Assembly: GCA_965198725.1 (NCBI GenBank)
Contig: CBDAPX010000002.1
Span: 682,001 to 746,000 of the forward strand
Reading direction: 5' to 3'
From: CBDAPX01 sp965198725
Lineage (GTDB): Bacteria > Pseudomonadota > Alphaproteobacteria > Rhodobacterales > Rhodobacteraceae
Length of the DNA: 64,000 nucleotides
The position numbers and the translations under genes were made by a program. Numbering within the stretch: position 1 is the first letter of the stretch; each line of letters begins with the position of its first letter. The notes below the pieces were generated by a model. The model was given only the letters and a program-made list of their open reading frames with translations. It did not search any database and was not told the origin of the DNA. Of this stretch, positions 1-7,973 are shown piece after piece.

Positions 1-229
1 CGCCCTTGGTTTGATGCGGCTTTACGGGTCGCTCTTCATCACCAACAAGCGGGCGTTTCAACTGGCCCTTTACAGTTGGGCGATAGAGCTCTTGTTCACG
101 GTGACAGAGCTTGCACGCGGTGCGTCGTTTTTTTCTGCAAGTATTGCGCCGATTTTGGTGGTGTCGGGGATGTTGATCTGGTCTTGCATCTACTATCAAC
201 GACACTTTGCAGCGGCGTCAGCACGCTAG
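1..229 (+). CDS. C-terminal end of a small membrane protein (5' truncated by the window)
   Basis: An open frame enters at base 2 and stops with TAG at 227-229. The roughly 75 visible residues hold two hydrophobic stretches, around LALYSWAIELLFTV and IAPILVVSGMLIWSCIYY, so this is the end of an inner-membrane protein. The start lies outside the window and the family is not recognised. Its stop codon overlaps the stop codon of the converging LacI-type gene in the sequence CTAG (226-229), so the two genes meet tail to tail with no spacer or terminator between them. Confidence 0.55.
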   Translation, partial: ALGLMRLYGSLFITNKRAFQLALYSWAIELLFTVTELARGASFFSASIAPILVVSGMLIWSCIYYQRHFAAASAR

Positions 230-1239
230 GGCTCTCGACGCGCCGTTGTGTCCCGGTCTTTGAGTGTTGTGGCCAAGCAGATCGGGACAGGTCGCTGCCC
301 GGTGTCCAGCCACTTTGCCAAGGCTTCTGCAGCCATGCGGCCCATGGTCCGTGCGGGCAAGCGGATCGTCGTCAATCGTGGATTGGTAAACTCGGCCGTT
401 GGCAAATCATGCAGGCCGATGAGCGATGTATCCTCAGGAATACGCAGGCCAAGCCGCTGCAATTCGAACATGACGCCAAAGGCCTGAGCATCAGAGGTGC
501 ACAAATAGGCATCATACTTCTTTCCTGTCACCTGTGCCTCGCGAACCGCTATGGCACCGCCCGCCACAGACAGGTCTGTTTCAAAGTAATGGAGAACGAC
601 GTCCTGCGGCGCTTCTTTCAGGCCGTCCAAACGGGCCCGCGTGCGATCGTTGCGTTCGGTGGGACCGTGAATGACGGCAATATTCCGATGCCCAAGCTCG
701 GTCAGATGGGACAGGGCCATCCGCGCGGCTTCTTTGTTGTCATAGCCAATCGTGGGATATGTGAAGCCCCGTTCAAAATAGGAAATCGCGACGGCGGGCA
801 CATTGGCGTATTCCAGCATTGCAAACAGCTCGGGGCTGTGTGTTACGCCGGGAAAGAAAATACCTTCGGCCCCGATATCCAAAAGCTCTTTGGCGCGGCG
901 CGCCTCGTCGTTTGGATCTTCGCCAGTCGTTGCAACAACCAAAGAATATCCAAAATCGCCCAGCCTGTTTTCAATCGCTTCGATTGTCAGGGCAAAGATA
1001 TCGTTTTCAAGTGTCGGGATCAGGGCGCCAATGATCCGCGTGCGTCCGGAATTGATTGCGCGCGCCGCAGCACTGGGGCGAAAGCCGAGCTCTGCGATAA
1101 TCCTCTCAACTTTGGCACGGGTGTCTTTTTGAACGACATCAGGTGAATTGAGGACCCGAGATACGGTTGCAACCGACACTTCGGCGGCGGTCGCGACGTC
1201 TCTGAGGTTGGCTCTCTTTTTGATGCGTCTGTGCGCCAT
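226..1239 (-). CDS. LacI-family transcriptional regulator, probable repressor of the tdm-tmoVWX operon
   Basis: The 337-residue product has the standard LacI/GalR layout: an N-terminal helix-turn-helix at about residues 11-31 (NLRDVATAAEVSVATVSRVL), a hinge helix rich in Ala and Arg near residue 56-64, and a periplasmic-binding-protein-like effector domain to the C terminus. Length is normal for the family. It is divergent from the TMAO operon, and the space between them carries three near-identical 14-base palindromes of the TGTAAC-GTTACA type that are typical LacI-family operators. From this I infer that it controls the neighbouring operon and probably itself. The effector is unknown; TMAO, a related methylated amine or a downstream metabolite are all possible. 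Confidence 0.9.
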   Translation of the reverse strand: MAHRRIKKRANLRDVATAAEVSVATVSRVLNSPDVVQKDTRAKVERIIAELGFRPSAAARAINSGRTRIIGALIPTLENDIFALTIEAIENRLGDFGYSLVVATTGEDPNDEARRAKELLDIGAEGIFFPGVTHSPELFAMLEYANVPAVAISYFERGFTYPTIGYDNKEAARMALSHLTELGHRNIAVIHGPTERNDRTRARLDGLKEAPQDVVLHYFETDLSVAGGAIAVREAQVTGKKYDAYLCTSDAQAFGVMFELQRLGLRIPEDTSLIGLHDLPTAEFTNPRLTTIRLPARTMGRMAAEALAKWLDTGQRPVPICLATTLKDRDTTARREP

Positions 1240-1260
1240 GTCTCATTTCTAAGCACGAAA

Positions 1261-1274
1261 TGTAACTAGTTACA
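1261..1274. promoter_or_regulatory. LacI-type operator O1
   Basis: Perfect palindrome TGTAACTAGTTACA with the central CTAG often seen in LacI-family sites. It lies about 22 bases upstream of the regulator's start codon, so it can control the regulator itself. Confidence 0.75.
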
Positions 1275-1291
1275 ATTTTTTCCGCGCCGAA

Positions 1292-1305
1292 TGTAACTAG
1301 TTACA
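1292..1305. promoter_or_regulatory. LacI-type operator O2
   Basis: Second exact copy of TGTAACTAGTTACA. Its centre is 31 bases from O1, about three helical turns, so repressors at the two sites would lie on the same face of the DNA. It sits just upstream of the -35 element of the tdm promoter. Confidence 0.75.
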
Positions 1306-1312
1306 AAATTTC

Positions 1313-1342
1313 TTGACTTCGCTTCGGGACTCGCGGTGTAAC
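1313..1342 (+). promoter_or_regulatory. Predicted sigma-70 promoter of the tdm operon
   Basis: TTGACT at 1313-1318 is a good -35 box. After 18 bases, TGTAAC at 1337-1342 is a plausible -10 box and forms the left half of operator O3. Binding of the repressor there would block RNA polymerase directly. Predicted transcription start is near 1349, giving a leader of about 25 bases. Confidence 0.55.
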
Positions 1343-1350
1343 TGGTTACA
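1337..1350. promoter_or_regulatory. LacI-type operator O3 overlapping the tdm -10 region
   Basis: TGTAACTGGTTACA differs from O1 and O2 by one central base. It ends 12 bases before the ribosome binding site (AAGGGGA at 1363-1369) of tdm and covers the likely -10 box. Its centre is 45 bases from O2. Confidence 0.75.
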
Positions 1351-1373
1351 TTGCCGTATCCCAAGGGGACAAA

Positions 1374-3698
1374 GTGCTCGATCGGACGATAATCCGCAGT
1401 TTCAGCAACACTGGTTTTTCCGGTGGCGGGCGGTCTTTCCCGGGCTTTCCAGCCAAATCCGATACGATCCGTACCAGCCTGGCACCACGCGAAGCAAAAC
1501 AGTTTGCGGTGTCTGCGGGCGATATCCTGTCCCTGATGTCAGACAAAACAGACGAAACCGTTTGTGTGATTGTCTTTGATCTGCAAGGGCGGCAGGCCCC
1601 CGGAAATTTGGGATTACAAGCGGGCAAAGCCGTTTCGCGAGATCAATTTGACAGTCATCAGCTATCGGGCTGGATCGCTCGGCATGGCGGAGACCCGGAT
1701 CAGGATTTGTATCCTGCTTGGCTGCGGATTGATGAATTGGCGGCGCTCAAAGTGGACACGCAGTCAACCGTTTGGCTGATCAAGCCCGTGCGATCCGAGG
1801 TCTTGGTCAATGGTCAGGCGGAAGGATCGGTTGAGGTGTCGTTGAAACCGGTCAGCAACGCGCTGGCTCTGCCGCTGCCGCCTGCACTGGCTGACGTCCA
1901 AGACGAATTCACCGTCCGTCGCGGGACGGCAATGGCTTACAGTTTGCAACCGGGCGAGATTGTTCAGATCATCGATGTCGAAGGACAGCAATGCTCCGAC
2001 TTTACCGCGTTGCGCAGTCGCGCGTTGGATGCCGGCGCCGAACATATGATCGATTCCACCGCCACCCGGTCCATGGTGCGCAGCGCCTATCCGGGTCCGG
2101 GCCTTTACGACAAATTCTACGACAGTCACCTCAACCCGATGATGCAGGTGGTACAGGATACCAATGGGCGTCACGACGCCTTTGGCATGGCGTGCACCGC
2201 GCGCGGCTACGAAGATCGCGGTTTTCCGGGGCATCTGAACTGTTCGGACAATATTTCGGCGGCTTTGGCCCCCTACGGCGTGGCATCGCGGCCGGCTTGG
2301 GCGGCGATCAACTTTTTCTGGAACACCTGGGTCGATGAACACAGTCATCAGATCCACACCGAGGAAAGCCATTCGCGTCCCGGCGACTATGTCGCGCTCA
2401 AGGCATTGGATGACCTGGTGTGTGTCACAACGGCCTGCCCGGATGACATCGATCCGATTAATGGATGGAACCCAACGGATGTGCACGTGCGCATCTATCG
2501 CGCTGATGCCCCTGTCCGCCGCGCGATCGCCTACCGGGAGAAGGAAGATGCGCCGATGTCTATAAGCGAAGAAAGCGCTTTTCACACTGCGACGTCCCAG
2601 TTGACGCAGCATTTTGCACCGGCGCGTGACACGTGGGCCCCGGTAAGTTTCCCGTCTGTCGGCACAATCGGCGAATATTGGGCGTGCCGGGACCAGGTGA
2701 CGCTGCAGGACATGTCTTCCCTGCGCAAATACGACGTCATTGGACCGGACGCAGAACGTTTGTTACAACGCGCGCTAAGCCGCGACATCGCCCGGTTGTC
2801 GGTTTGGCGCGGTACCTATGCCTTGATCTGCGACGAAACGGGATCGGTCATCGATGACGGGACGCTTTTCCGTCTTGCGCCAGATCTTTACCGGTGGTGC
2901 TGCGGCTCTGAGGAAAGCGCGCGTGTGTTGCAGTCCATTGCAGATGAAGAAAACCTGCAAGTTCGGGTGCATGGTATGGGCAGCGCCCTGCCCAATCTGG
3001 CGTTGCAGGGGCCGCGGTCGCGGGATGTTCTACGCAAAATGGTCTTTACACAACCGACCCATCCATCTCTGGAAGAACTGAAATGGTTCGGCGTCACGAT
3101 CGCCCGTGTCGGCGACCGCGACGGTGTGCCGTTCATGCTCGCCCGGTCCGGGTATACTGGCGAACTGGGCTATGAGCTCTTTTGCGCCGCGTCCGATGCG
3201 CCGGCCTTGTGGGATGCTGTGATGACCGCAGGTGCAGAGTTCGGGATCAGCCCGATGGGGTCAGCGGCACTTGAGATGATCCGGATTGAAGCCGGGCTGG
3301 CAGCGCGGGCGGAATTTGCCCCGGGCGTCGATGCGTTTGAGGCCGGTTTGGGCTTTGCCGTGGATCTGAAGAAATCGGATTTTGTCGGTAAAGCCGCTCT
3401 GGCCCGCAACGCCGTCGCGCCACGCCGTGTCCTGAAGGGACTGAAGTTTGATTGCAATGACGTGCCCCTGAGCGGCGCGCATGTTTATTCCGGGGAACGA
3501 CCGGTTGGCGTGATCACGTCGGCCACGCGATCCCCGATGTTTGAATGCACGATAGCGATGGCACAGATCGCGGTCGAAAATGCCGAAAACGGCACCGTGC
3601 TGGAAGTTGGACAGTTGGATGGAAGAATGAAAAGATTAACAGCGACACTCTGCGACATCCCCTTCTTTGACCCCAAGAGAGAAAGGGCGCGCGCATGA
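1374..3698 (+). CDS. tdm: Trimethylamine N-oxide demethylase-like protein (DUF1989 + GcvT-type folate-binding domain)
   Basis: The 774-residue product joins a DUF1989 domain in the N-terminal half (core about residues 165-390, with Cys-containing stretches near QCSDF and HLNCSDN) to a C-terminal aminomethyltransferase/GcvT-like folate-binding domain (about 420-770, with NLALQGPRS and ARSGYTGELGYE). This is the architecture of bacterial TMAO demethylase Tdm, which converts TMAO to dimethylamine and formaldehyde, the zinc-bearing DUF1989 part doing the cleavage and the C-terminal domain passing the one-carbon unit to tetrahydrofolate. Translation starts at GTG 1374 behind AAGGGGA. The stop overlaps the start of tmoV by four bases (ATGA), so the two are translationally coupled. 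The TMAO-type transporter downstream supports the assignment. Other DUF1989-GcvT fusions with different methylated substrates exist, so the substrate is inferred. Confidence 0.8.
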   Translation: MLDRTIIRSFSNTGFSGGGRSFPGFPAKSDTIRTSLAPREAKQFAVSAGDILSLMSDKTDETVCVIVFDLQGRQAPGNLGLQAGKAVSRDQFDSHQLSGWIARHGGDPDQDLYPAWLRIDELAALKVDTQSTVWLIKPVRSEVLVNGQAEGSVEVSLKPVSNALALPLPPALADVQDEFTVRRGTAMAYSLQPGEIVQIIDVEGQQCSDFTALRSRALDAGAEHMIDSTATRSMVRSAYPGPGLYDKFYDSHLNPMMQVVQDTNGRHDAFGMACTARGYEDRGFPGHLNCSDNISAALAPYGVASRPAWAAINFFWNTWVDEHSHQIHTEESHSRPGDYVALKALDDLVCVTTACPDDIDPINGWNPTDVHVRIYRADAPVRRAIAYREKEDAPMSISEESAFHTATSQLTQHFAPARDTWAPVSFPSVGTIGEYWACRDQVTLQDMSSLRKYDVIGPDAERLLQRALSRDIARLSVWRGTYALICDETGSVIDDGTLFRLAPDLYRWCCGSEESARVLQSIADEENLQVRVHGMGSALPNLALQGPRSRDVLRKMVFTQPTHPSLEELKWFGVTIARVGDRDGVPFMLARSGYTGELGYELFCAASDAPALWDAVMTAGAEFGISPMGSAALEMIRIEAGLAARAEFAPGVDAFEAGLGFAVDLKKSDFVGKAALARNAVAPRRVLKGLKFDCNDVPLSGAHVYSGERPVGVITSATRSPMFECTIAMAQIAVENAENGTVLEVGQLDGRMKRLTATLCDIPFFDPKRERARA

Positions 3699-4750
3699 CA
3701 GATGCTGTTGTCGAACTTGAAGGCGTTTGGAAGGTCTTTGGCGAACGCTCAAGAGAAGCCATGCAGGCCATTCGTGACGAAGGTCTGGGCAAGGCTGAGG
3801 TTTTGGAACGGTTCGGAGCCGTTGTTGGCGTCAAGGACGCCAGTTTTAAAGTGGGCGAGGGTGAGATTTTCTGCCTTATGGGCCTGTCCGGCTCGGGCAA
3901 ATCCACGCTGGTGCGCCATATCAACCGGCTGATCGAACCGTCCGCCGGGGCGATCCGCATTCTGGGTGAAGACATCGGACAAATGAAATCCGAACCTTTG
4001 CGCGCGCTCCGGGCGACCAAGATCGGCATGGTCTTTCAGAACATGGCTTTGTTGCCGCATCGGTCCGTGCGCGACAATATTGGCTTTGCGCTCGAACTGC
4101 GAGGCATGGACCCGTATCACCGGTCGAAACTGGCCGATCAGGCGCTGGAAACGGTGTCCTTGCATGGTTACGGCGACCGGCTGCCGTCCGAGCTTTCCGG
4201 TGGTATGCAACAGCGGGTCGGTCTGGCCCGCGCGTTGGCGGCAGACCCTGAGATTCTTTTGATGGACGAACCGTTTTCGGCGCTGGACCCTTTGATCCGC
4301 CGCAACCTGCAGGACGAGTTCCTTGGACTTTCGGAAAACCTGAAAAAGACGACCGTTTTCATCACCCACGATCTCGACGAAGCCATTCGCATGGGCGACC
4401 GTATCGGCATCATGAAAGATGGGGAAATCGTTCAAATCGGCACCGCCGAAGATATCGTGACGGCCCCGGCAGACGATTACGTGGCCGATTTTGTGGCGGG
4501 TATCTCGCGCCTGAAACTGGTGTCCGCCGCCAAGATCATGGTGTCGCCGGATGAGTATCAGGCCAAGCGCACTGCGCTCGACATGTCGCAATCCTATCCC
4601 GAGGCCGCGCCCGAGGATGACCTTGATACGCTGGTCGGGCTGAGCACCCATTCGGACCTTCCGGTCTTGATCAAACATGACGGTGCCTTGGTCGGCATCG
4701 TGGACAAAAACACATTGTTGCACGGACTTCAGGGGAGTGCAGACGCATGA
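3695..4750 (+). CDS. tmoV: TMAO/betaine-type ABC transporter, ATP-binding protein
   Basis: 351 residues of the ProV/OpuAA type. Walker A is GLSGSGKST at residues 63-71, the ABC signature LSGGMQQR at 167-174, Walker B ILLMDE at 187-192, followed by a switch histidine in ITHDLDEA. A C-terminal extension of about 80 residues after the ATPase core resembles the CBS-like regulatory tails of this subfamily. The long N-terminal region before Walker A, with ALQAIRDEG-like spacing, is also typical of glycine betaine/choline-type ATPases. It overlaps tdm by four bases at its start and tmoW by four bases at its end. Partner of TmoW and TmoX; it powers import of TMAO or a closely related quaternary or tertiary amine. 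Confidence 0.85.
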   Translation: MTDAVVELEGVWKVFGERSREAMQAIRDEGLGKAEVLERFGAVVGVKDASFKVGEGEIFCLMGLSGSGKSTLVRHINRLIEPSAGAIRILGEDIGQMKSEPLRALRATKIGMVFQNMALLPHRSVRDNIGFALELRGMDPYHRSKLADQALETVSLHGYGDRLPSELSGGMQQRVGLARALAADPEILLMDEPFSALDPLIRRNLQDEFLGLSENLKKTTVFITHDLDEAIRMGDRIGIMKDGEIVQIGTAEDIVTAPADDYVADFVAGISRLKLVSAAKIMVSPDEYQAKRTALDMSQSYPEAAPEDDLDTLVGLSTHSDLPVLIKHDGALVGIVDKNTLLHGLQGSADA

Positions 4751-6570
4751 GCAGCCAAGCAAGCACCGGCGCGGAAACGCGCATTGTTGATGATCGTGAC
4801 GTCTCGGTCGAAGCCTTTGTTGTCGACAAGTCAGACTATTACGGTCCTGTTTTCGAACGCCGCCAGCGCCGCGAGTTGCCGCGCTGGCATATGAACATCT
4901 GGGGCCTGCTGGTGCCGTGGGTGTGGTCGGCATGGCGCGGCGTTTGGATTGTGTTCTGGATTTCACTTGCCATCGATGTGACTGCGATTGTCTGCTTGAT
5001 GCAGGTGGTCAAATTCACGCCGCTGCTGGCCGAGGCTTTGCAGGACCCGGAGTCGAACGTGACCCTCATTCCGCGCTATACCGGCTGGATCAATACTTAT
5101 GGCACCATTGGGTGGATCTTGTTGATCGGTGGTCGCCTCTGGATGGGAAGCCAGGCCAACAGGTGGTATTACAGCCAGTATAACCGCTGGCGGATCGATC
5201 CCGGTGTGGCAAACGGTGTATCCCTGCCACGGGTTATGCTGGGTGTCTTTATTATTGCCGTGTGCGCGCCGTTGACCACTTACCGTGCGACCCAGATCCG
5301 TCTCGATGAACGCGCCTGTCTGGCGCAAGTCCGGTTGGGTGAAACCGCAGAAGACCTGATGGCACAGTACGGCTTGCCGGACCTCGATGCCCTCAGCAGC
5401 GCACTGACAGATGAGGTAACGGTCGCACAATCTGCGTTTGACCGGTTGGACGCGCTAGCGGATCCGACAAACGAGCAAAAGTCGGAACGGACCGCAGCCC
5501 GCAAAACCCTGCGGGACACGACCCGTCTGTCGGAATCCATTGCGGAATTCCAAGCGATCACACCCAGAGACCGGTTTGACTGTGCTCTGATCGACGACTT
5601 CCCGACGCTCTTCCGTTTTGATGCGCCGGCAGAAGTCCGCTATCGCCGCGTTCCGGACGAAGAAGCGATTGCTGCGGGTGATCCGGACGCAACCATGGTG
5701 TTGATCCAGACCAAGCCCGCTGTGGAAGGTCGTCGTATCAACACCTTCACCTACAACGCTGAAGCAATCGACACCGGCATCAACTATCTGCGGGCACAAT
5801 ATGCGGGTATCTTTGATGCGATGACCAATGTTCTGCGGCAATCGCTGATCCGGGTCGAAGTTGCATTTATGCAGACCCCTTGGCCGGTTGTTGCCTTCCT
5901 CTTTATCGCGCTCGCTTGGGCCTATACCGGGACGGGGACCACGATATTCGTAGCCAGTTCGCTGGGCTTCCTTGCCCTGTTCGAATTGTGGCAGGTGGCC
6001 ATGCAAACCATGGCACTGGTTGTCGTTGCGACAGCTATCTGTGTGCTTGTGGGTCTGCCGATCGGCATCTGGATGGCCAAGAACAAGTATTCCAGATGGA
6101 TTACCGAACCGATTCTGGACGTGATGCAGACCATTCCGTCGCTCAGCTATCTTGTTCCTGCTGTGGCCTTCTTTGGAATTTCACAGCCGCCGGCGGTGCT
6201 GGCCACCGTGATCTTTGCCTTGCCGCCAATGGTCAAGCTGACAGCGCTGGGCATCCTTCAGGTGCCCGAAAGCACCAAGGAGGCGGCTCTTGCCTTTGGC
6301 GCGTCCGAGCGACAGCTGTTGCGCAAGGTGGAATTGCCCATGGCGATCCCGTCCATCATGGCCGGGTTGAACCAGACCATCATGCTGGCCCTGTCGATGG
6401 CGACGATCTCTGCCTTCATCGGTGCGGCGGGCCTGGGCGCGCTGGTTACGGAATCGCTGGGGGATGCTCAGGCCGGTAAAGGCCTTCTGGCCGGGATTGC
6501 CATCGCCCTCGTGGCGATGATGATCGACCGTATCCTGCGCGGCATCCGCTCTTCATTCAGTCGAATTTAA
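4747..6570 (+). CDS. tmoW: TMAO/betaine-type ABC transporter, permease
   Basis: 607 residues, long for a ProW-type permease. Hydrophobic segments lie near residues 60-90, 118-135 and 155-175. These are followed by a hydrophilic stretch of about 190 residues rich in charged residues (roughly 180-370). Then comes a conventional permease core with several membrane segments and the cytoplasmic EAA loop (EAALAFGASERQLLRKVELP, near residues 515-535) that docks the ATPase. The large soluble insert is compatible with the known long TmoW proteins of roseobacters but its role is not known to me. Translational coupling to tmoV (ATGA overlap) and the SBP gene 36 bases downstream define the transporter. 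Confidence 0.83.
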   Translation: MSSQASTGAETRIVDDRDVSVEAFVVDKSDYYGPVFERRQRRELPRWHMNIWGLLVPWVWSAWRGVWIVFWISLAIDVTAIVCLMQVVKFTPLLAEALQDPESNVTLIPRYTGWINTYGTIGWILLIGGRLWMGSQANRWYYSQYNRWRIDPGVANGVSLPRVMLGVFIIAVCAPLTTYRATQIRLDERACLAQVRLGETAEDLMAQYGLPDLDALSSALTDEVTVAQSAFDRLDALADPTNEQKSERTAARKTLRDTTRLSESIAEFQAITPRDRFDCALIDDFPTLFRFDAPAEVRYRRVPDEEAIAAGDPDATMVLIQTKPAVEGRRINTFTYNAEAIDTGINYLRAQYAGIFDAMTNVLRQSLIRVEVAFMQTPWPVVAFLFIALAWAYTGTGTTIFVASSLGFLALFELWQVAMQTMALVVVATAICVLVGLPIGIWMAKNKYSRWITEPILDVMQTIPSLSYLVPAVAFFGISQPPAVLATVIFALPPMVKLTALGILQVPESTKEAALAFGASERQLLRKVELPMAIPSIMAGLNQTIMLALSMATISAFIGAAGLGALVTESLGDAQAGKGLLAGIAIALVAMMIDRILRGIRSSFSRI

Positions 6571-6606
6571 CCAAAGCAGACAACCAATCAATCAGGGAGA
6601 CCAACC

Positions 6607-7569
6607 ATGAAACATCTGCTGAAAACCACGGCCCTCACGGCTGCACTGCTGACCGGCGGTGCTGTCTCGGCCCAAGAAAAAATCATGATCTCGGACCCAA
6701 GCTGGAACGGCGCGCGCGCCATCGGCCACGTTATCAAAGCGATCATTGACGGTCCGATGGGCGGTGAGGCTGAAATCCTCACCGGGATGAACCAACAGCC
6801 GGTTATCTTTGCCGGTATGGACAAAGGCGACGGATCCATCGACGTGCATCCAGACATGTGGATGCCAAACTGGCAAACCGCTTGGGATGAATATATCGAT
6901 GGCACCGGTGGCGTCAAAACCAATGGCGGTTATGCGGGCACATCGCTGCTGTATATTCCGTTCTACATGGCGGACGAGATCAAGAGCATCGACGACCTGA
7001 AAAACCCCGAGATCGCGGCAAAGTTTGACACCGATGGCGACGGTCTGGGTGAATACTGGGCCGGCGACGTGACCTGGGCCTCAACCAAGCGCTGGCAGAT
7101 CAAGTTCAAGTCCTATGGTCTGGACGAGTATTGGGAGCCAAACATCGTATCGGCTGATACATTCAAAGCCGGTTTGGCCGCGGCCTATGCCGCCTCGCAG
7201 CCTCAGCTGTTCTATTACTGGACCCCCGAAGCGTTGCACGTGCAGTACGACCTGGTCGCAGTGGATGAACCAGAGCGGTTCGATGGCTGTGAAGATCTGA
7301 GCCTTGATGCAGAGAACTGGCTGGAAGTGTCCGAGTTCGAATGCGTCGGGTCTGCGGCAAGCGTCTATGTGGCCTATTCGGCATCGCTCGAAGATCGCAA
7401 CCCGGAAGTTGCAGGCATGCTGAGCCGTATCGCGCTGACCGGCGACGAAGTGGGTCTGTGGATCCAGGAAATGTTCGACAACAAACGCGACCCTGCCGAA
7501 GTGGCGGAAGAGTGGATTTCGGACAACTCTGAGCTGGTAGAAAGCTGGATCACCGGCGGTTCTTCCTAA
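6607..7569 (+). CDS. tmoX: TMAO/betaine-type ABC transporter, periplasmic substrate-binding protein
   Basis: 320 residues with a clear Sec signal peptide (KHLLKTTALTAALLTGGAVSA, cleavage predicted near residue 22-23). The mature part matches the glycine-betaine/TMAO-binding OpuAC fold: SDPSWNGARAIGHV near its start and several Trp and Tyr residues (for example PDMWMPNWQTAWDEY, YYWTPEALH) that could form the aromatic cage used to bind methylated amines. It has a good ribosome binding site (AGGGAGA) and is last in the operon, followed by a stem-loop. In such operons the binding protein sets specificity, so the TMAO call rests mainly on its link to tdm. Confidence 0.83.
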   Translation: MKHLLKTTALTAALLTGGAVSAQEKIMISDPSWNGARAIGHVIKAIIDGPMGGEAEILTGMNQQPVIFAGMDKGDGSIDVHPDMWMPNWQTAWDEYIDGTGGVKTNGGYAGTSLLYIPFYMADEIKSIDDLKNPEIAAKFDTDGDGLGEYWAGDVTWASTKRWQIKFKSYGLDEYWEPNIVSADTFKAGLAAAYAASQPQLFYYWTPEALHVQYDLVAVDEPERFDGCEDLSLDAENWLEVSEFECVGSAASVYVAYSASLEDRNPEVAGMLSRIALTGDEVGLWIQEMFDNKRDPAEVAEEWISDNSELVESWITGGSS

Positions 7570-7583
7570 TCTCAAAATCGGTG

Positions 7584-7610
7584 AAGCCGCGTGTTTTCCA
7601 CGCGGCTTCC
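7584..7610 (+). terminator. Stem-loop after tmoX
   Basis: An 11-base-pair perfect stem (7584-7594 pairing with 7600-7610) with a five-base loop TTTTC, 14 bases after the tmoX stop codon. No T-run follows, so it may act as an mRNA-stabilising end or a weak terminator. Confidence 0.6.
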
Positions 7611-7752
7611 CACCTACGCTTTGGGGCCTTGCGCAGCCGCTTTGGACTGTGTCAGGCCGCTGCCGCAACACAAATTTCCCGCACAATCAAATATCAGCCA
7701 CAAGATGCGCTTGACGGTCTGTGAGCTTTGAAATATCCCCTGCCAACGCTGA

Positions 7753-7826
7753 GCGGGTATGGTGAAATGGTATCATAAGAGCCTTCCAAGCTTAAGGTGC
7801 GGGTTCGATTCCCGCTACCCGCTCCA
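7753..7826 (+). tRNA. tRNA-Gly (anticodon TCC)
   Basis: A 74-base cloverleaf. The seven-base acceptor arm GCGGGTA (7753-7759) pairs with TACCCGC (7816-7822), the T arm carries GGTTCGATTCC, the anticodon loop is CTTCCAA, and CCA is encoded at 7824-7826. It reads GGA codons as glycine. Confidence 0.95.
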
Positions 7827-7973
7827 CCTTCCAAAACACTGACAGATTTGACGGCGCCAACGCGTGTCTGTGGCATCTGGCCGCTTGACCCTATTGCCTT
7901 GGCAGGCCAATTAGGTACGTCAGAACAAAGACCTGGTTTATTGGCAAACCAGGACGCTACCGAAGGACACCGA

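Noticed and set aside
7797..7973. Longer N terminus for the ABC exporter starting inside the tRNA-Gly gene
   Set aside because: The upstream frame overlaps the tRNA 3' end and has no ribosome binding site, while ATG 7974 has GAAGGA at the right distance.
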